Of a DNA stretch of 64,000 nt, positions 16,037-24,483 are shown one piece after another; position 1 is the first letter of the stretch, and the number at the start of each line of letters is the position of its first letter. This stretch comes from Chryseobacterium sp. Its GTDB lineage: Bacteria > Bacteroidota > Bacteroidia > Flavobacteriales > Weeksellaceae. The translations under genes and the position numbers were made by a program. The notes beneath the pieces were generated by a model, which searched no databases, was not told the origin of the DNA, and saw nothing but the letters and a program-made list of their open reading frames with translations. The DNA lies in NCBI GenBank assembly GCA_031286615.1, contig JAITUA010000007.1, forward strand, positions 62,001-126,000, read 5' to 3'.

Positions 16037-17524
16037 ATGACAAAACCGGCAAAGTTTATCCTTCCTTTTTTTATTCTGTTGATGAATATAGTTCATGCAC
16101 AGGCAGAAAAAACAGATCCACTTTACAAAACAATTATATCAAAAGACAGCGTGTTTTTTTCAACAGGGTACAATACCTGCAACATTGGGAAAATGGAAAG
16201 CATGTTAAGCGACGGGTTTGAATTTTATCACGATAAAGGCGGTTTTGAGGACAAAAAGAAATTCATCATTGATTTTAAAAACGGATTGTGTAAATCTCCG
16301 GAAACCTATCAGCTAAAAAGAGTCTTGGTGGATAAAAGTACTGAGATTTATCCCATGTATAGAGATGGGAAAATATATGCTGCCATTCAGAATGGAGACC
16401 ATCTGTTTTATGAAAAGACAGGAGATCAGGCTGAGAAATTAGTTGGGGAAGCAAAATTTACTCATCTGTGGATCCTGGAAAATAATGAATGGAAACTTAA
16501 GAATTCATTGAGTTTTGATCACCATCCTAAGCAGACTACCGATAGTGAAACAATGTTTGATAACGACCAGTCGATGCAAAGCTGGCTGAAAGAAAATAAT
16601 ATTCCAACCCTGGGATTAGGAATTATCGAAGGAGGAAAGCTGCAACAGGTAAAAGTTTTCGGAGATACAAAAAAAGGAGTTTCAGCTCCCGTCAATGCTT
16701 ATTTCAATGTGGCATCCCTTACTAAACCTGTCACTGCAATGGTAGCACTAAGACTGATTAGCTTAGGCAAATGGAAGCTGGACGAACCTTTAGATACCTA
16801 CTGGACAGATCCTGATATCATTAATGATCCCAGACATCAGAAACTGACAACCAGAACGGTTTTGACCCACCAGACCGGTTTTCCAAACTGGAGATGGATG
16901 AATCCTGACAAAAAACTGAATTTTCAGTTTGATCCCGGTACCAAATACCAATACTCAGGAGAAGGTTTTGAATACCTTAGGAAAGCGTTGGAAAAGAAGT
17001 TCGGAAAATCATTGGATCAGCTTGCAAAAGAACTTATTTTTCAACCCCTTAAAATGCATAACACCAACTATATCTGGGATCAGAATACAGATGAGTCAAG
17101 ATTTGTAACAGGATACAACGAAAAGGGAAATGCATATCCAATAGAAAAAATTAAAACGGCAAATGCTGCCGATGATCTGCATACTACGGTCGAAGATTAT
17201 GGAAATTTTATGATCAGCGTTATGAAAGGAAAAAATCTGAAGCCGGAAGTCTTTCAGGAAATGACCAAAAAACAGGTCAACGTAAAAGAAGGTAAATATT
17301 TCGGATTAGGCTTTGAAATCTATGATCTTGGAAATGGTGAATATGCACTATCTCACGGTGGGGCAGATCAGGGAACAAGATGTATTGCCATTGTACTTCC
17401 CAATTCAGGAAAGGGAATTGTGATATTTACTAATGTAGATGATGGTTATAAAGTCTATGAAAAACTGGTCCTTCATTACTTGGGAGAGCAGGGTCAAAAA
17501 ATTATTAAGATAGAAACTAAATGA
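16037..17524 (+). CDS. Serine hydrolase, beta-lactamase/class C fold, with N-terminal DUF4440-like domain
   Basis: A 495-residue exported protein. The signal peptide (about 1-23) ends at NIVHAQA. Residues 35-160 resemble an NTF2/DUF4440 domain. Residues 175-490 form a beta-lactamase-related hydrolase: the SLTK nucleophile motif at 227-230, YSGEGFEYL near 312 as the YxN-type tyrosine, and HGGADQG near 441 replacing the KTG motif. Such enzymes are peptidases or esterases and not necessarily lactamases. It acts in the periplasm or at the cell surface. The substrate is unknown, and the two-domain pairing is seen in other Bacteroidetes hydrolases. Confidence 0.88.
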   Translation: MTKPAKFILPFFILLMNIVHAQAEKTDPLYKTIISKDSVFFSTGYNTCNIGKMESMLSDGFEFYHDKGGFEDKKKFIIDFKNGLCKSPETYQLKRVLVDKSTEIYPMYRDGKIYAAIQNGDHLFYEKTGDQAEKLVGEAKFTHLWILENNEWKLKNSLSFDHHPKQTTDSETMFDNDQSMQSWLKENNIPTLGLGIIEGGKLQQVKVFGDTKKGVSAPVNAYFNVASLTKPVTAMVALRLISLGKWKLDEPLDTYWTDPDIINDPRHQKLTTRTVLTHQTGFPNWRWMNPDKKLNFQFDPGTKYQYSGEGFEYLRKALEKKFGKSLDQLAKELIFQPLKMHNTNYIWDQNTDESRFVTGYNEKGNAYPIEKIKTANAADDLHTTVEDYGNFMISVMKGKNLKPEVFQEMTKKQVNVKEGKYFGLGFEIYDLGNGEYALSHGGADQGTRCIAIVLPNSGKGIVIFTNVDDGYKVYEKLVLHYLGEQGQKIIKIETK

Positions 17525-17564
17525 TTATATCAGTAAAAAAGCTATTCTGGCAATGAGCATTGTG

Positions 17565-17572
17565 TATCTTTG
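17565..17572 (+). promoter_or_regulatory. Promoter -7 box for the Crp/Fnr gene
   Basis: TATCTTTG is an exact match to the Bacteroidetes TAnnTTTG box, 40 bases before the ATG at 17613. The upstream -33 TTTG is weak. Assigned by consensus only. Confidence 0.45.
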
Positions 17573-17612
17573 AAAGATTGGAAATACCGGATGTATAAAT
17601 AATTTCTATGAT

Positions 17613-18191
17613 ATGCTTTTAGAAAAATTACTTGAAGAGTTTGACGTAGACCCCAATACCTTTAGCTTGGAAGAATCTGCGTTATTTGATCAATATTTTG
17701 AACAGATCTCAGTCAGGAAAAATACATTTCTCATCAAAGAAGGAGAAACAGAAAAGTACAGCTATTTTGTTTTTGAGGGCTTATTGCGTTGTTGGATCAT
17801 TAATCATAAAGGAGACGAGCAAACCTTTTGGTTTTGTAAGAAAGGCACTTTTTCACTGTCGAATATATCATTTACACTACAGGAAAAATCTGCTTTTAAT
17901 GTGCAGACCATTGTAGACAGCGTTATCTATAGGATAGACAAGAAGAAGGCCGCCGAATTATATTCTGCTATTCCCAAATTAAAGACAGTTTTTGATGACC
18001 TGACGGCTATATTACTTAATAAAATCCTGAATAGAAATATCGACCTGATTAAGTATTCCCCCGAACAATACTACCTCCAGATGATGGATGAATATGGTGT
18101 CACTTTAAATTATATACCCCTAAAAGATATTGCCTCTTATCTGGGGATCACACCACAAGCGCTGAGCAGAATACGTAAACGCATTTTTTAA
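17613..18191 (+). CDS. Crp/Fnr family transcriptional regulator
   Basis: A complete 192-residue Bacteroidetes-type Crp/Fnr protein. The N-terminal cNMP-binding barrel spans about 15-115 (RKNTFLIKEGETEKYSYFVFEG). A dimerisation helix follows, and then a short C-terminal helix-turn-helix (LKDIASYLGITPQALSRIRKR). There are no conserved cysteines for an iron-sulphur cluster, and the effector is unknown. The GNAT acetyltransferase gene follows 59 bases downstream in the same direction. An upstream TAnnTTTG box suggests its own promoter. Confidence 0.92.
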   Translation: MLLEKLLEEFDVDPNTFSLEESALFDQYFEQISVRKNTFLIKEGETEKYSYFVFEGLLRCWIINHKGDEQTFWFCKKGTFSLSNISFTLQEKSAFNVQTIVDSVIYRIDKKKAAELYSAIPKLKTVFDDLTAILLNKILNRNIDLIKYSPEQYYLQMMDEYGVTLNYIPLKDIASYLGITPQALSRIRKRIF

Positions 18192-18250
18192 CCTGGGTTC
18201 AGTGTTTTAGATGAATAAGTTCTGACCTTTGTGATTCTAAATTTACAATT

Positions 18251-18673
18251 ATGATCAGAGAAATTACGGTAACAGATTATCCACGTTTGATTGAGATCTG
18301 GGAGAGTGCAGTGGTGAATACCCATGATTTTCTTAAAGAAGAAGACTTTGCATACTATAAAAAACAGCTTCCTGTCTACTTCCGGCATGTCACCCTTTCT
18401 GGGTTTGAGCAAGAAGGTATTTTAGTTGGATTTGCAGGCGTTGCAGAAGGAAACCTTGAAATGTTGTTTGTTGACAACAACTATCGGGGTACCGGAATCG
18501 GAAAAAAATTAATTGAATATGCAATATCTCACCTACAGGTAAACAAAGTGGATGTGAATGAGCAAAATACCCAGGCTGTTGGTTTTTACAAACATATGGG
18601 ATTCAATATACTGAAGAGATCCGAACTGGATGGAGAAGGTAAAGAATATCCTGTCCTGCACATGCAGCTATAG
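18251..18673 (+). CDS. GNAT family N-acetyltransferase
   Basis: A 140-residue single-domain GNAT. The acetyl-CoA pyrophosphate loop reads NYRGTGIGKKLIEYA (about 77-91), preceded by the strand NLEMLFVD and followed by VDVNEQNTQAVGFYKHMGF, typical of YjaB/PhnO-like enzymes. It acetylates a primary amine of a small molecule or protein N-terminus; the substrate is unknown. It is probably transcribed with the Crp/Fnr gene or from its own promoter in the 59-base gap, and ends at a strong hairpin. Confidence 0.9.
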   Translation: MIREITVTDYPRLIEIWESAVVNTHDFLKEEDFAYYKKQLPVYFRHVTLSGFEQEGILVGFAGVAEGNLEMLFVDNNYRGTGIGKKLIEYAISHLQVNKVDVNEQNTQAVGFYKHMGFNILKRSELDGEGKEYPVLHMQL

Positions 18674-18690
18674 CCACAAAATAAACAGAA

Positions 18691-18725
18691 AATCCCTGCT
18701 TTCAAAATAAATGAGAGCAGGGATT
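18691..18725. terminator. Hairpin terminator between convergent genes
   Basis: AATCCCTGCTTTC (18691-18703) pairs with GAGAGCAGGGATT (18713-18725), with one G-U pair and a T-rich tail after it. It lies between the GNAT gene and the convergent lipoprotein gene and can serve both. Confidence 0.75.
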
Positions 18726-18745
18726 ATTTTTATATAAATCTGAAT

Positions 18746-19291
18746 TTATTTTACTTTCTCCAGAAGATACAGCTTAGCTCCGGAAAATGCTAATTTTGGC
18801 ATCAGGTTTCCTTCCAGAATCATAGTCTTATTATTGGCATCTATGACAGAAATATAATTGTTGGAATTGTATTCTATATAATTCTCCTTTTCTTTTGTTG
18901 AAGGATTTTTTCCGAACTCCATAGAATATTTTACCCAGTCTTCATCCTGTGAACTGCAGTGTACCGGTTTGAATTTAGACTTTTTAGCCTTGAAAACAAT
19001 TTGATCAAAACCTTCCGTACAGTCTGAGGTGAATGAGCCGTCAGGATTCTGATCTTTTGAAAAATCCTCGAAAGAACCACGGTAAACACCTACCACTTTC
19101 CAGGTTCCGTCCAGACGGTCTTCATCAATCTTTCCTTTCGCTTTGCTTACCGCCCAGCTGATTCCGTTTACCGTTCCTTTTACTGCTTTATAACTTAAGC
19201 TTACAGCTCCCGATACTACTTTTGTAGCCGTTCTTACCACACATGAATTGAGAACAAGGACCGCCGAAACCAGAAATATTATTTTCTTCAT
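18746..19291 (-). CDS. Putative lipoprotein
   Basis: A 181-residue protein with a lipoprotein signal peptide: MKKIIFLVSAVLVLNSC places the lipobox cysteine at residue 17. The next stretch is glycine- and serine-containing with alternating hydrophobic residues, followed by a lipocalin-like layout: DRLDGTWKVVGVYRG near 59-73 starts the globular part, and MILEGNLMPKLAF lies near the end. The DGTW pattern followed by beta-strands is common in Bacteroidetes lipocalin-like lipoproteins. The ligand and role are unknown. It is a single gene ending at the shared hairpin. Confidence 0.75.
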   Translation of the reverse strand: MKKIIFLVSAVLVLNSCVVRTATKVVSGAVSLSYKAVKGTVNGISWAVSKAKGKIDEDRLDGTWKVVGVYRGSFEDFSKDQNPDGSFTSDCTEGFDQIVFKAKKSKFKPVHCSSQDEDWVKYSMEFGKNPSTKEKENYIEYNSNNYISVIDANNKTMILEGNLMPKLAFSGAKLYLLEKVK

Positions 19292-19518
19292 TTTGTCAAA
19301 TTTTTTCAGATACGAAGATAATGCTTTTAGAAAAACTGCTTGATGATTAATGATGGTTTACATATTTTAATACTAATGCTAGACATCTTTATGTATTCTG
19401 CTGTCCGGTTTACCGTTCGATAATCAGTATTCACCGTTCAATATGACCTGTTCAAAGTACTTACACTTATTCCTGGCTCTGTTTTACCATAATTTTACCA
19501 TCACAAAACATCACTATT

Positions 19519-20568
19519 ATGAATACTACATTGAATTTCAGTAAAAAAGTACAGGCCATTTTATCTTTGGTCATTTTTGTAGGAATGGGATTATGGTCTC
19601 TTAAAGCGCAGACTTATACCACAGGCGGGAAAGATTCAGAAAATACAGCTGTAAGATCAGCTTTCCAGAATACAAAGAAAATCAGAGCAGGACTGCTGGA
19701 TGTGGGCTATGCAGAAGTAGGGCCTGAAAACGGGAAACCTGTCATTCTTCTTCATGGATGGCCCTATGATATCCACAGTTTTGAAGAATCCACAGCTATC
19801 CTTGCTGAAAAAGGGTATCGTGTTTTAGTCCCTTATTTAAGAGGTTACGGTACAACCACATTTGTTTCACCCAATACAAAACGCAACGGCCAGCAGAGTG
19901 CAGTTGCATTGGATATCATTGCTTTTATGGATGCCCTGAAAATTGATAAAGCGATCATCGGTGGTTTTGACTGGGGAGCAAGAACTGCAGATATCATGGC
20001 AGCATTGTGGCCGGAACGTTGTACTGGCCTGGTTGCCGTAAGCGGATATTTAATTGGAAGTCCAAAGGCCAACGAAAAACCTCTCCCTCCAAATGCTGAA
20101 CTTTTATGGTGGTATCAGTATTACTTTTCAACTGAAAGAGGATATAAAGGCTATAAAGCCAATACTACAGCATTTAATAAACTGATCTGGAAAACAGCTT
20201 CACCAAAATGGGCTTTTGATGACCAGACCTACGAACGTTCTGCCGGAGCATTCAATAATCCTGACCATGTTGATATTGTGATCCACAATTACCGCTGGCG
20301 TCTTGGATTGGCGAAAGGAGAAAAACAATACGATGCGCTTGAAGCTAAACTGGCAAAATCTCCTTCCATTACAGTCCCAACAGTGACCCTGGAAGGTGAT
20401 GCCAACGGAGCTGCATTTCCTGCCCCGGAAAGTTATGCTTCCAGATATACAGGAAAATATGCCCATCATACCCTAACAGGCGGAATTGGACACAATCTGC
20501 CACAGGAAGCCCCAAAAGCATTTGCAGATGCAATTATAGAAGCAGACTCTATGTCACAGTCTAAATAA
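19519..20568 (+). CDS. Exported alpha/beta hydrolase, epoxide hydrolase-like
   Basis: A 349-residue protein with a signal peptide (about 1-31, ending SLKAQ). The hydrolase core has the oxyanion motif HGWP (79-82), the nucleophile elbow GGFDWGARTA with aspartate at about 151 and the catalytic histidine in GIGHNLPQ near the C-terminus. An aspartate nucleophile is the mark of epoxide hydrolases and haloalkane dehalogenases rather than serine esterases. The substrate is unknown; a periplasmic location is predicted. It is followed by a palindromic terminator shared with the convergent acyltransferase gene. Confidence 0.88.
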   Translation: MNTTLNFSKKVQAILSLVIFVGMGLWSLKAQTYTTGGKDSENTAVRSAFQNTKKIRAGLLDVGYAEVGPENGKPVILLHGWPYDIHSFEESTAILAEKGYRVLVPYLRGYGTTTFVSPNTKRNGQQSAVALDIIAFMDALKIDKAIIGGFDWGARTADIMAALWPERCTGLVAVSGYLIGSPKANEKPLPPNAELLWWYQYYFSTERGYKGYKANTTAFNKLIWKTASPKWAFDDQTYERSAGAFNNPDHVDIVIHNYRWRLGLAKGEKQYDALEAKLAKSPSITVPTVTLEGDANGAAFPAPESYASRYTGKYAHHTLTGGIGHNLPQEAPKAFADAIIEADSMSQSK

Positions 20569-20610
20569 AAATCTGTTGGGTTTAAGAGACTTTTTCAAAA
20601 GTGTCATGCT

Positions 20611-20650
20611 TACGAAGGAAGAATCTCATTAATAAAATTCTTCCTTCGTA
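20611..20650. terminator. Perfect 14-bp palindrome between convergent genes
   Basis: TACGAAGGAAGAAT (20611-20624) pairs perfectly with ATTCTTCCTTCGTA (20637-20650) around 12 bases. A second pair, AAGAGACT (20584-20591) and AGTCTCTT (20682-20689), encloses it. It is probably a bidirectional terminator, though the nested arms also resemble a small repeat element. Confidence 0.5.
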
Positions 20651-20701
20651 AAATGGCAGTCAAATGTTTAACTTATGAGACAGTCTCTTTCTTATCGTAA
20701 A

Positions 20702-21844
20702 CTATCCTTCAAAACCTTCTTCAAGCTTCAGTTTATTCACTAAAGGATTGGCATACATCGCCAGGAAATACTCCTTAGAAACAGGATCTGACGGGTCTAT
20801 ACGCATTTCAAGTCTTCGGATAAACAACTGTTTCTCCTGTTCAGTATATTGTGAAGCATACGTATCTGTATTATGAATCAGATCGTAAGCAATATATTTT
20901 GTCGGCCAAAGCTTATAATTCTTAATGATAGAATGGTCAATCACCTGTGCAACGGCCTGCAATTGTTTGTTTTTATTCTCTATCGTAGCGGCAATTTCAT
21001 CCAGTTCTGTGTCAATAACATTACCGGCATGCAGATGAATTCGTTTCTTTTGCCCTAATATTCCGCTGAGCATGGTAGTAAAATCTTCATTCTTACCTTT
21101 GATGTATTCCTCATCCCTGTGCTGTGCCAGAAGCTGAGGCATTTTCAAAGAATCTGTAGGATCATATTCGTAAGAAATAGATACAGGAACAATCTTTAAG
21201 GTTTTAAAATACTCTATCACTGACTGATCTCCTGATGCCATGGCAAGCATTTTTAAGACACCCTGCTGAGTGGCATCATTACCGTCTTTGGTACGGCCTT
21301 CACGCTGGGCGATCCATACAGAGCGGTTTTCGTGGTGTAATTGATGATCTATGTACTCAGACATCGTTTGAGAACTTTTAAGCTGATCACGAAGCGACAG
21401 TCCTCTTTGAACTAAAAAGTTACGGTTCAGTTTAGCCAATACATTCAAGAAGTTTCTTTTCACAAGATTATCACCAATGGCTGAAGCAGTCATAATGTGG
21501 CCGCTTTCCAGAAGAGCTAGATTAAGCAGGGAAGTATCCAGTACAATATCTCTGTGATTTGAAATGTAAAGGTATGGAGTGTTTTTATCAAGCTTATCGA
21601 AGCCTGAGGTCGTTAAACCTTCAGAACTTTTCGCAAGAATCTGACGAACGGTATGTGCTACAAAATGATGCTGAAAATCACTTATAGAGTGGATCTCTTT
21701 AAACTGTTCCAGCCAGATCTGCTCATCCACACCGGGAAAAGTAAAGTTCATCAGTGCTTTCATCATAGGATCACGGGCTACACTCTGCAATCTTTCATTT
21801 ACTTCATGATCATGAAAATACCGTATTTCATCAAACTTCGACAT
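20702..21844 (-). CDS. Glycerol-3-phosphate/1-acylglycerol-3-phosphate acyltransferase-like protein
   Basis: A 380-residue PlsC-superfamily acyltransferase. The catalytic segment SNHRDIVLD lies at 95-103. The glycerol-phosphate-binding part is VWIAQREGRTKDGND around 180-195, and KIVPVSISYEYDP follows as the third block. There are no clear transmembrane helices. It resembles the larger Bacteroidetes acyltransferases that sit near PlsB in function, so a role in phospholipid or other acyl-lipid synthesis at the inner membrane is likely. The precise acceptor is not certain. It is a single minus-strand gene, and the repeat array starts behind its promoter. Confidence 0.8.
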   Translation of the reverse strand: MSKFDEIRYFHDHEVNERLQSVARDPMMKALMNFTFPGVDEQIWLEQFKEIHSISDFQHHFVAHTVRQILAKSSEGLTTSGFDKLDKNTPYLYISNHRDIVLDTSLLNLALLESGHIMTASAIGDNLVKRNFLNVLAKLNRNFLVQRGLSLRDQLKSSQTMSEYIDHQLHHENRSVWIAQREGRTKDGNDATQQGVLKMLAMASGDQSVIEYFKTLKIVPVSISYEYDPTDSLKMPQLLAQHRDEEYIKGKNEDFTTMLSGILGQKKRIHLHAGNVIDTELDEIAATIENKNKQLQAVAQVIDHSIIKNYKLWPTKYIAYDLIHNTDTYASQYTEQEKQLFIRRLEMRIDPSDPVSKEYFLAMYANPLVNKLKLEEGFEG

Positions 21845-22015
21845 GCGATTATTTAAAAATTAAAACTTTTTGCAAAAGAACGAAAATTTATCTGGGGAAT
21901 GGGTATAATGCTTGTTAAAGTATTATGAAGGGCGTAGGAGTTAGTTGAAATAACCGTTTATAACAAAGAAATCCAGGTAACACCTCCCACCTTGTCACGC
22001 TATTAGAGTCCACCT

Positions 22016-22562
22016 TGTCATTCCGCAGGAATCTAAACTCCTATATTATCTTCATTTATTATCCAAAAGCTTTCTGAATCTGGATTCCTACGAAATGACA
22101 AGCTGTGTGGATAGTCTAAGTGAATAGTTTGTATTAATTTCTTGGATTAAATAAGTATCCACATACGCATCATACCCGCTCACCTTGTCATTCCGTAGGA
22201 ATCCAAACTCTTATATTATCATCATTTATTATCCAAAAACCTGTGTCTGGATTCCTACGGAATGACAAACTGTGTGGATAATCTAAGCGAATAGTTTGTA
22301 TTATAATCTAAAGCAAATAATTATTCATATAACGCATCATACCCGCTCACCTTGTCATTCCGCAGGAATCTAAGCTCTTATTTTATCCTCATTTATTATC
22401 CAAAAACCTGTGTCTGGATTCCTACGGAATGACAAACTGTGTGGATAATCTAAGCGAATAGTTTGTATCATAATCTAAAGCGAATAATTATTCATATAAC
22501 ACATCATACACGTTCGCCTCGTCATTCCGTAAGAGTCTAAACCGTTATTTTATAATCATTTA
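22016..22562. repeat. Tandem REP-like palindromic repeat array (three full units and one half unit)
   Basis: Each unit has an 18-bp inverted repeat, TGTCATTCCGTAGGAATC and its complement, around about 44 bases. A spacer of about 85 bases ending in CATACCCGCTCACCT follows. Units start at 22016, 22186, 22353 and 22520, a period of 167-170 bases. The fourth unit breaks off in the loop region near 22562, just before the 3' end of the GIY-YIG gene. Units differ by a few substitutions, some of them matched in both arms, as in REP-like elements under selection for pairing. Confidence 0.88.
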
Positions 22563-22577
22563 TGTGAACATTTCATA

Positions 22578-22898
22578 TCAAAGCCAATTTTCAAACAGGT
22601 AATTCAAAAATTCCAAATTAGGATTTGTTCTCCTTATGAGTTCAAGCTTCTTAATTCTTGACCAGTTTTTAATTTCCTTTTCTCTTTCAATGGCGTTATG
22701 AATCCAATCATATTTCTCATAATAAATTAAAAATTCAAGATTATATCTTGCCGTGAAGCTACTGGGGTTTAGCTTTGTTTTATGCTGATGCAATCTCCTG
22801 TGGAGGTTTCCTGTAACGCCGGTATAAAGTACTTTTCTATTTTTATTGGTGAGAATATAGATATAGTAGGTATATCTTCCTTTTGAAAATTCAATCAT
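22578..22898 (-). CDS. GIY-YIG nuclease family protein
   Basis: A small single-domain GIY-YIG nuclease, about 106 residues from the preferred start at 22898. The motif is YYIYIL followed by LYTGVTG, then the RRLHQHK arginine block, YYEKYD and the catalytic-helix glutamate region EREKEIKNW. Upstream in-frame starts at 22940 and 23027 would add a poorly conserved N-terminus, so 22898 is chosen. UvrC-like small GIY-YIG proteins of this kind are common in Bacteroidetes, and their function is unsettled. Here the gene sits inside the palindromic repeat array, replacing the second half of one unit. It may act on these repeats, as RAYT transposases act on REPs. Confidence 0.85.
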   Translation of the reverse strand: MIEFSKGRYTYYIYILTNKNRKVLYTGVTGNLHRRLHQHKTKLNPSSFTARYNLEFLIYYEKYDWIHNAIEREKEIKNWSRIKKLELIRRTNPNLEFLNYLFENWL

Positions 22899-23040
22899 TT
22901 GTGTGTTTGTTTTACAAAAGGTACAAAAAATATACTCCATTTCTTCTTTCAATGAGTATGAACTCTCATTTATATTTTTATGAAAAGGTGTAAAATTAGG
23001 ATGTACCTTCAACCTAAACAAAGTCATAAAACACAGTCTA

Positions 23041-23261
23041 TGTCATTCCGTAGGAATCTAAATTCTTATCTATTATCATTTATTATCCAAAAGCTTTTCT
23101 GTATCTGGATTCCTACGGAATGACAAACTGTGTGGGTAATCTGAGTGAATAGTTTGTATTATGGTCTAAAGCAAATAATTATTCATATAACGCATCATAC
23201 ACGCTCACCCTGTCATTCCGTAGGAATCTAAACTCTTATTTTATCATCATTTATTATCCAA
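23041..23261. repeat. Second part of the REP-like array: one full unit plus a half unit fused into mcrC
   Basis: A full unit has its inverted repeat at 23041-23058 and about 23107-23125, followed by the usual spacer. A half unit starts at 23211 and breaks after TTATTATCCAA near 23261. The half unit overlaps the 3' end of the McrC gene. No gene lies between 22899 and 23227 apart from this repeat DNA and the GIY-YIG leader. Confidence 0.88.
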
Positions 23262-24478
23262 TTTAAGATTTTTGATCCTATCTGATCGTTTAGTAGTTTA
23301 TTGCAATCTTTAAAAATAGAAACTTTCCCTAGACCACATGTATGATTATCAGTATTATCAAGTGCGACAAAATTCACATATCCATCAAAGTCATCATTAT
23401 TTGATGGATATAACAATAGTGATTTTTTACTTTCCCAATATTCATTATAAACATACATTTGTCTCAAATCATGTGTGGATGGCTTATTATTATCTATATT
23501 TTTCCATTTAGTATCAATAATAAATTGCTCTTTATTACTAACTAATACAATATCCGGACGTATTGAAATATTACTCCAAAATGTCCTCGAATTTTGTCCG
23601 TAAACCTGTATATTATTATCTCTGGCTACCTGTTTTAGCCGAACTAAAATATATTCTTCCCATAATTTATTCATATCAAATAATAATGCTAACATTTTTT
23701 CTGATCCATTGGAAATATTAGGAGCATAGTTTAATATGATCAGTCTGGCTATTGAAAGTACAGTTTCGTAAGGTGCAGTTTTTCTAGATTTAAGAAGCTT
23801 GGTAAATGTATTTTCATTGGCTTTAATTGATTTTACTTCCGGAAAATCTAACTGTACTGTTTTACATCTAGTGTAAAGATATGTACCCTTCGACAACCTA
23901 TTTATGATATCTAATGCCTGTCCTAAAATCTGATGAATAAGATGATCTTTTTCATATACCTGATGTGTAGTGTAAAAACGTTCTTTATGAACCAGATTTT
24001 TCTGAATATGACTGGCAAATTCCAGTTTTCCTTTTAATGCTTTTACATTTCCTGTTTGCTTATAATACTGTTTTATTAATCCCTGATGTATTAATAATTG
24101 CACCTCACTTAGGAACCATTCAAAATAGAGATCTAATAAATGAATAGATTGTTTGGAAACATGTGCCTGACCAACTTGTTGAATTTTTAATTTTTTAGTT
24201 ACCCTCAACATTTCTATAAGAACACTCTGCCATTTTTCTTTACTCTCGTGTGATTCATAACGATCTATCTTAGGAAGAATCTCTATAACAAGTCCTTCGA
24301 CTTGGATAACACCAACATATTGTTTGAACACAATGCCATTGTGCTTAAGATCAAAATATTTATAATCATGCAGAGCATTCAACTTTGACAACGCTACAAA
24401 ATGTAGAGTATCAAAATCTCTGTCACCTATTCGTAAAAAGCTATGTTCGTAGACTTGTATTCTTTTATGAGAAACCAT
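23228..24478 (-). CDS. mcrC: McrC-like subunit of a modification-dependent restriction system
   Basis: A 416-residue McrC. The N-terminal part (about 1-100) is the McrB-contacting domain. The C-terminal nuclease has a PD-(D/E)xK signature: the RPDIVL aspartate at about 309 and DTKWK at about 322-326. McrC docks onto the McrB GTPase ring and cleaves DNA when McrB translocates on DNA carrying modified cytosines. The gene follows McrB with a 5-base gap. Its last ten residues, WIINDDKIRV, and the stop codon are encoded by a half unit of the palindromic repeat, so the original C-terminus has been replaced. Confidence 0.9.
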   Translation of the reverse strand: MVSHKRIQVYEHSFLRIGDRDFDTLHFVALSKLNALHDYKYFDLKHNGIVFKQYVGVIQVEGLVIEILPKIDRYESHESKEKWQSVLIEMLRVTKKLKIQQVGQAHVSKQSIHLLDLYFEWFLSEVQLLIHQGLIKQYYKQTGNVKALKGKLEFASHIQKNLVHKERFYTTHQVYEKDHLIHQILGQALDIINRLSKGTYLYTRCKTVQLDFPEVKSIKANENTFTKLLKSRKTAPYETVLSIARLIILNYAPNISNGSEKMLALLFDMNKLWEEYILVRLKQVARDNNIQVYGQNSRTFWSNISIRPDIVLVSNKEQFIIDTKWKNIDNNKPSTHDLRQMYVYNEYWESKKSLLLYPSNNDDFDGYVNFVALDNTDNHTCGLGKVSIFKDCNKLLNDQIGSKILNWIINDDKIRV

Positions 24479-24483
24479 AATCT

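Noticed and set aside
22016-23261. Regular repeats that might be taken for a CRISPR array
   Set aside because: The period is about 168 bases, the spacers are also repeated, the units contain long inverted repeats and no cas gene is near.
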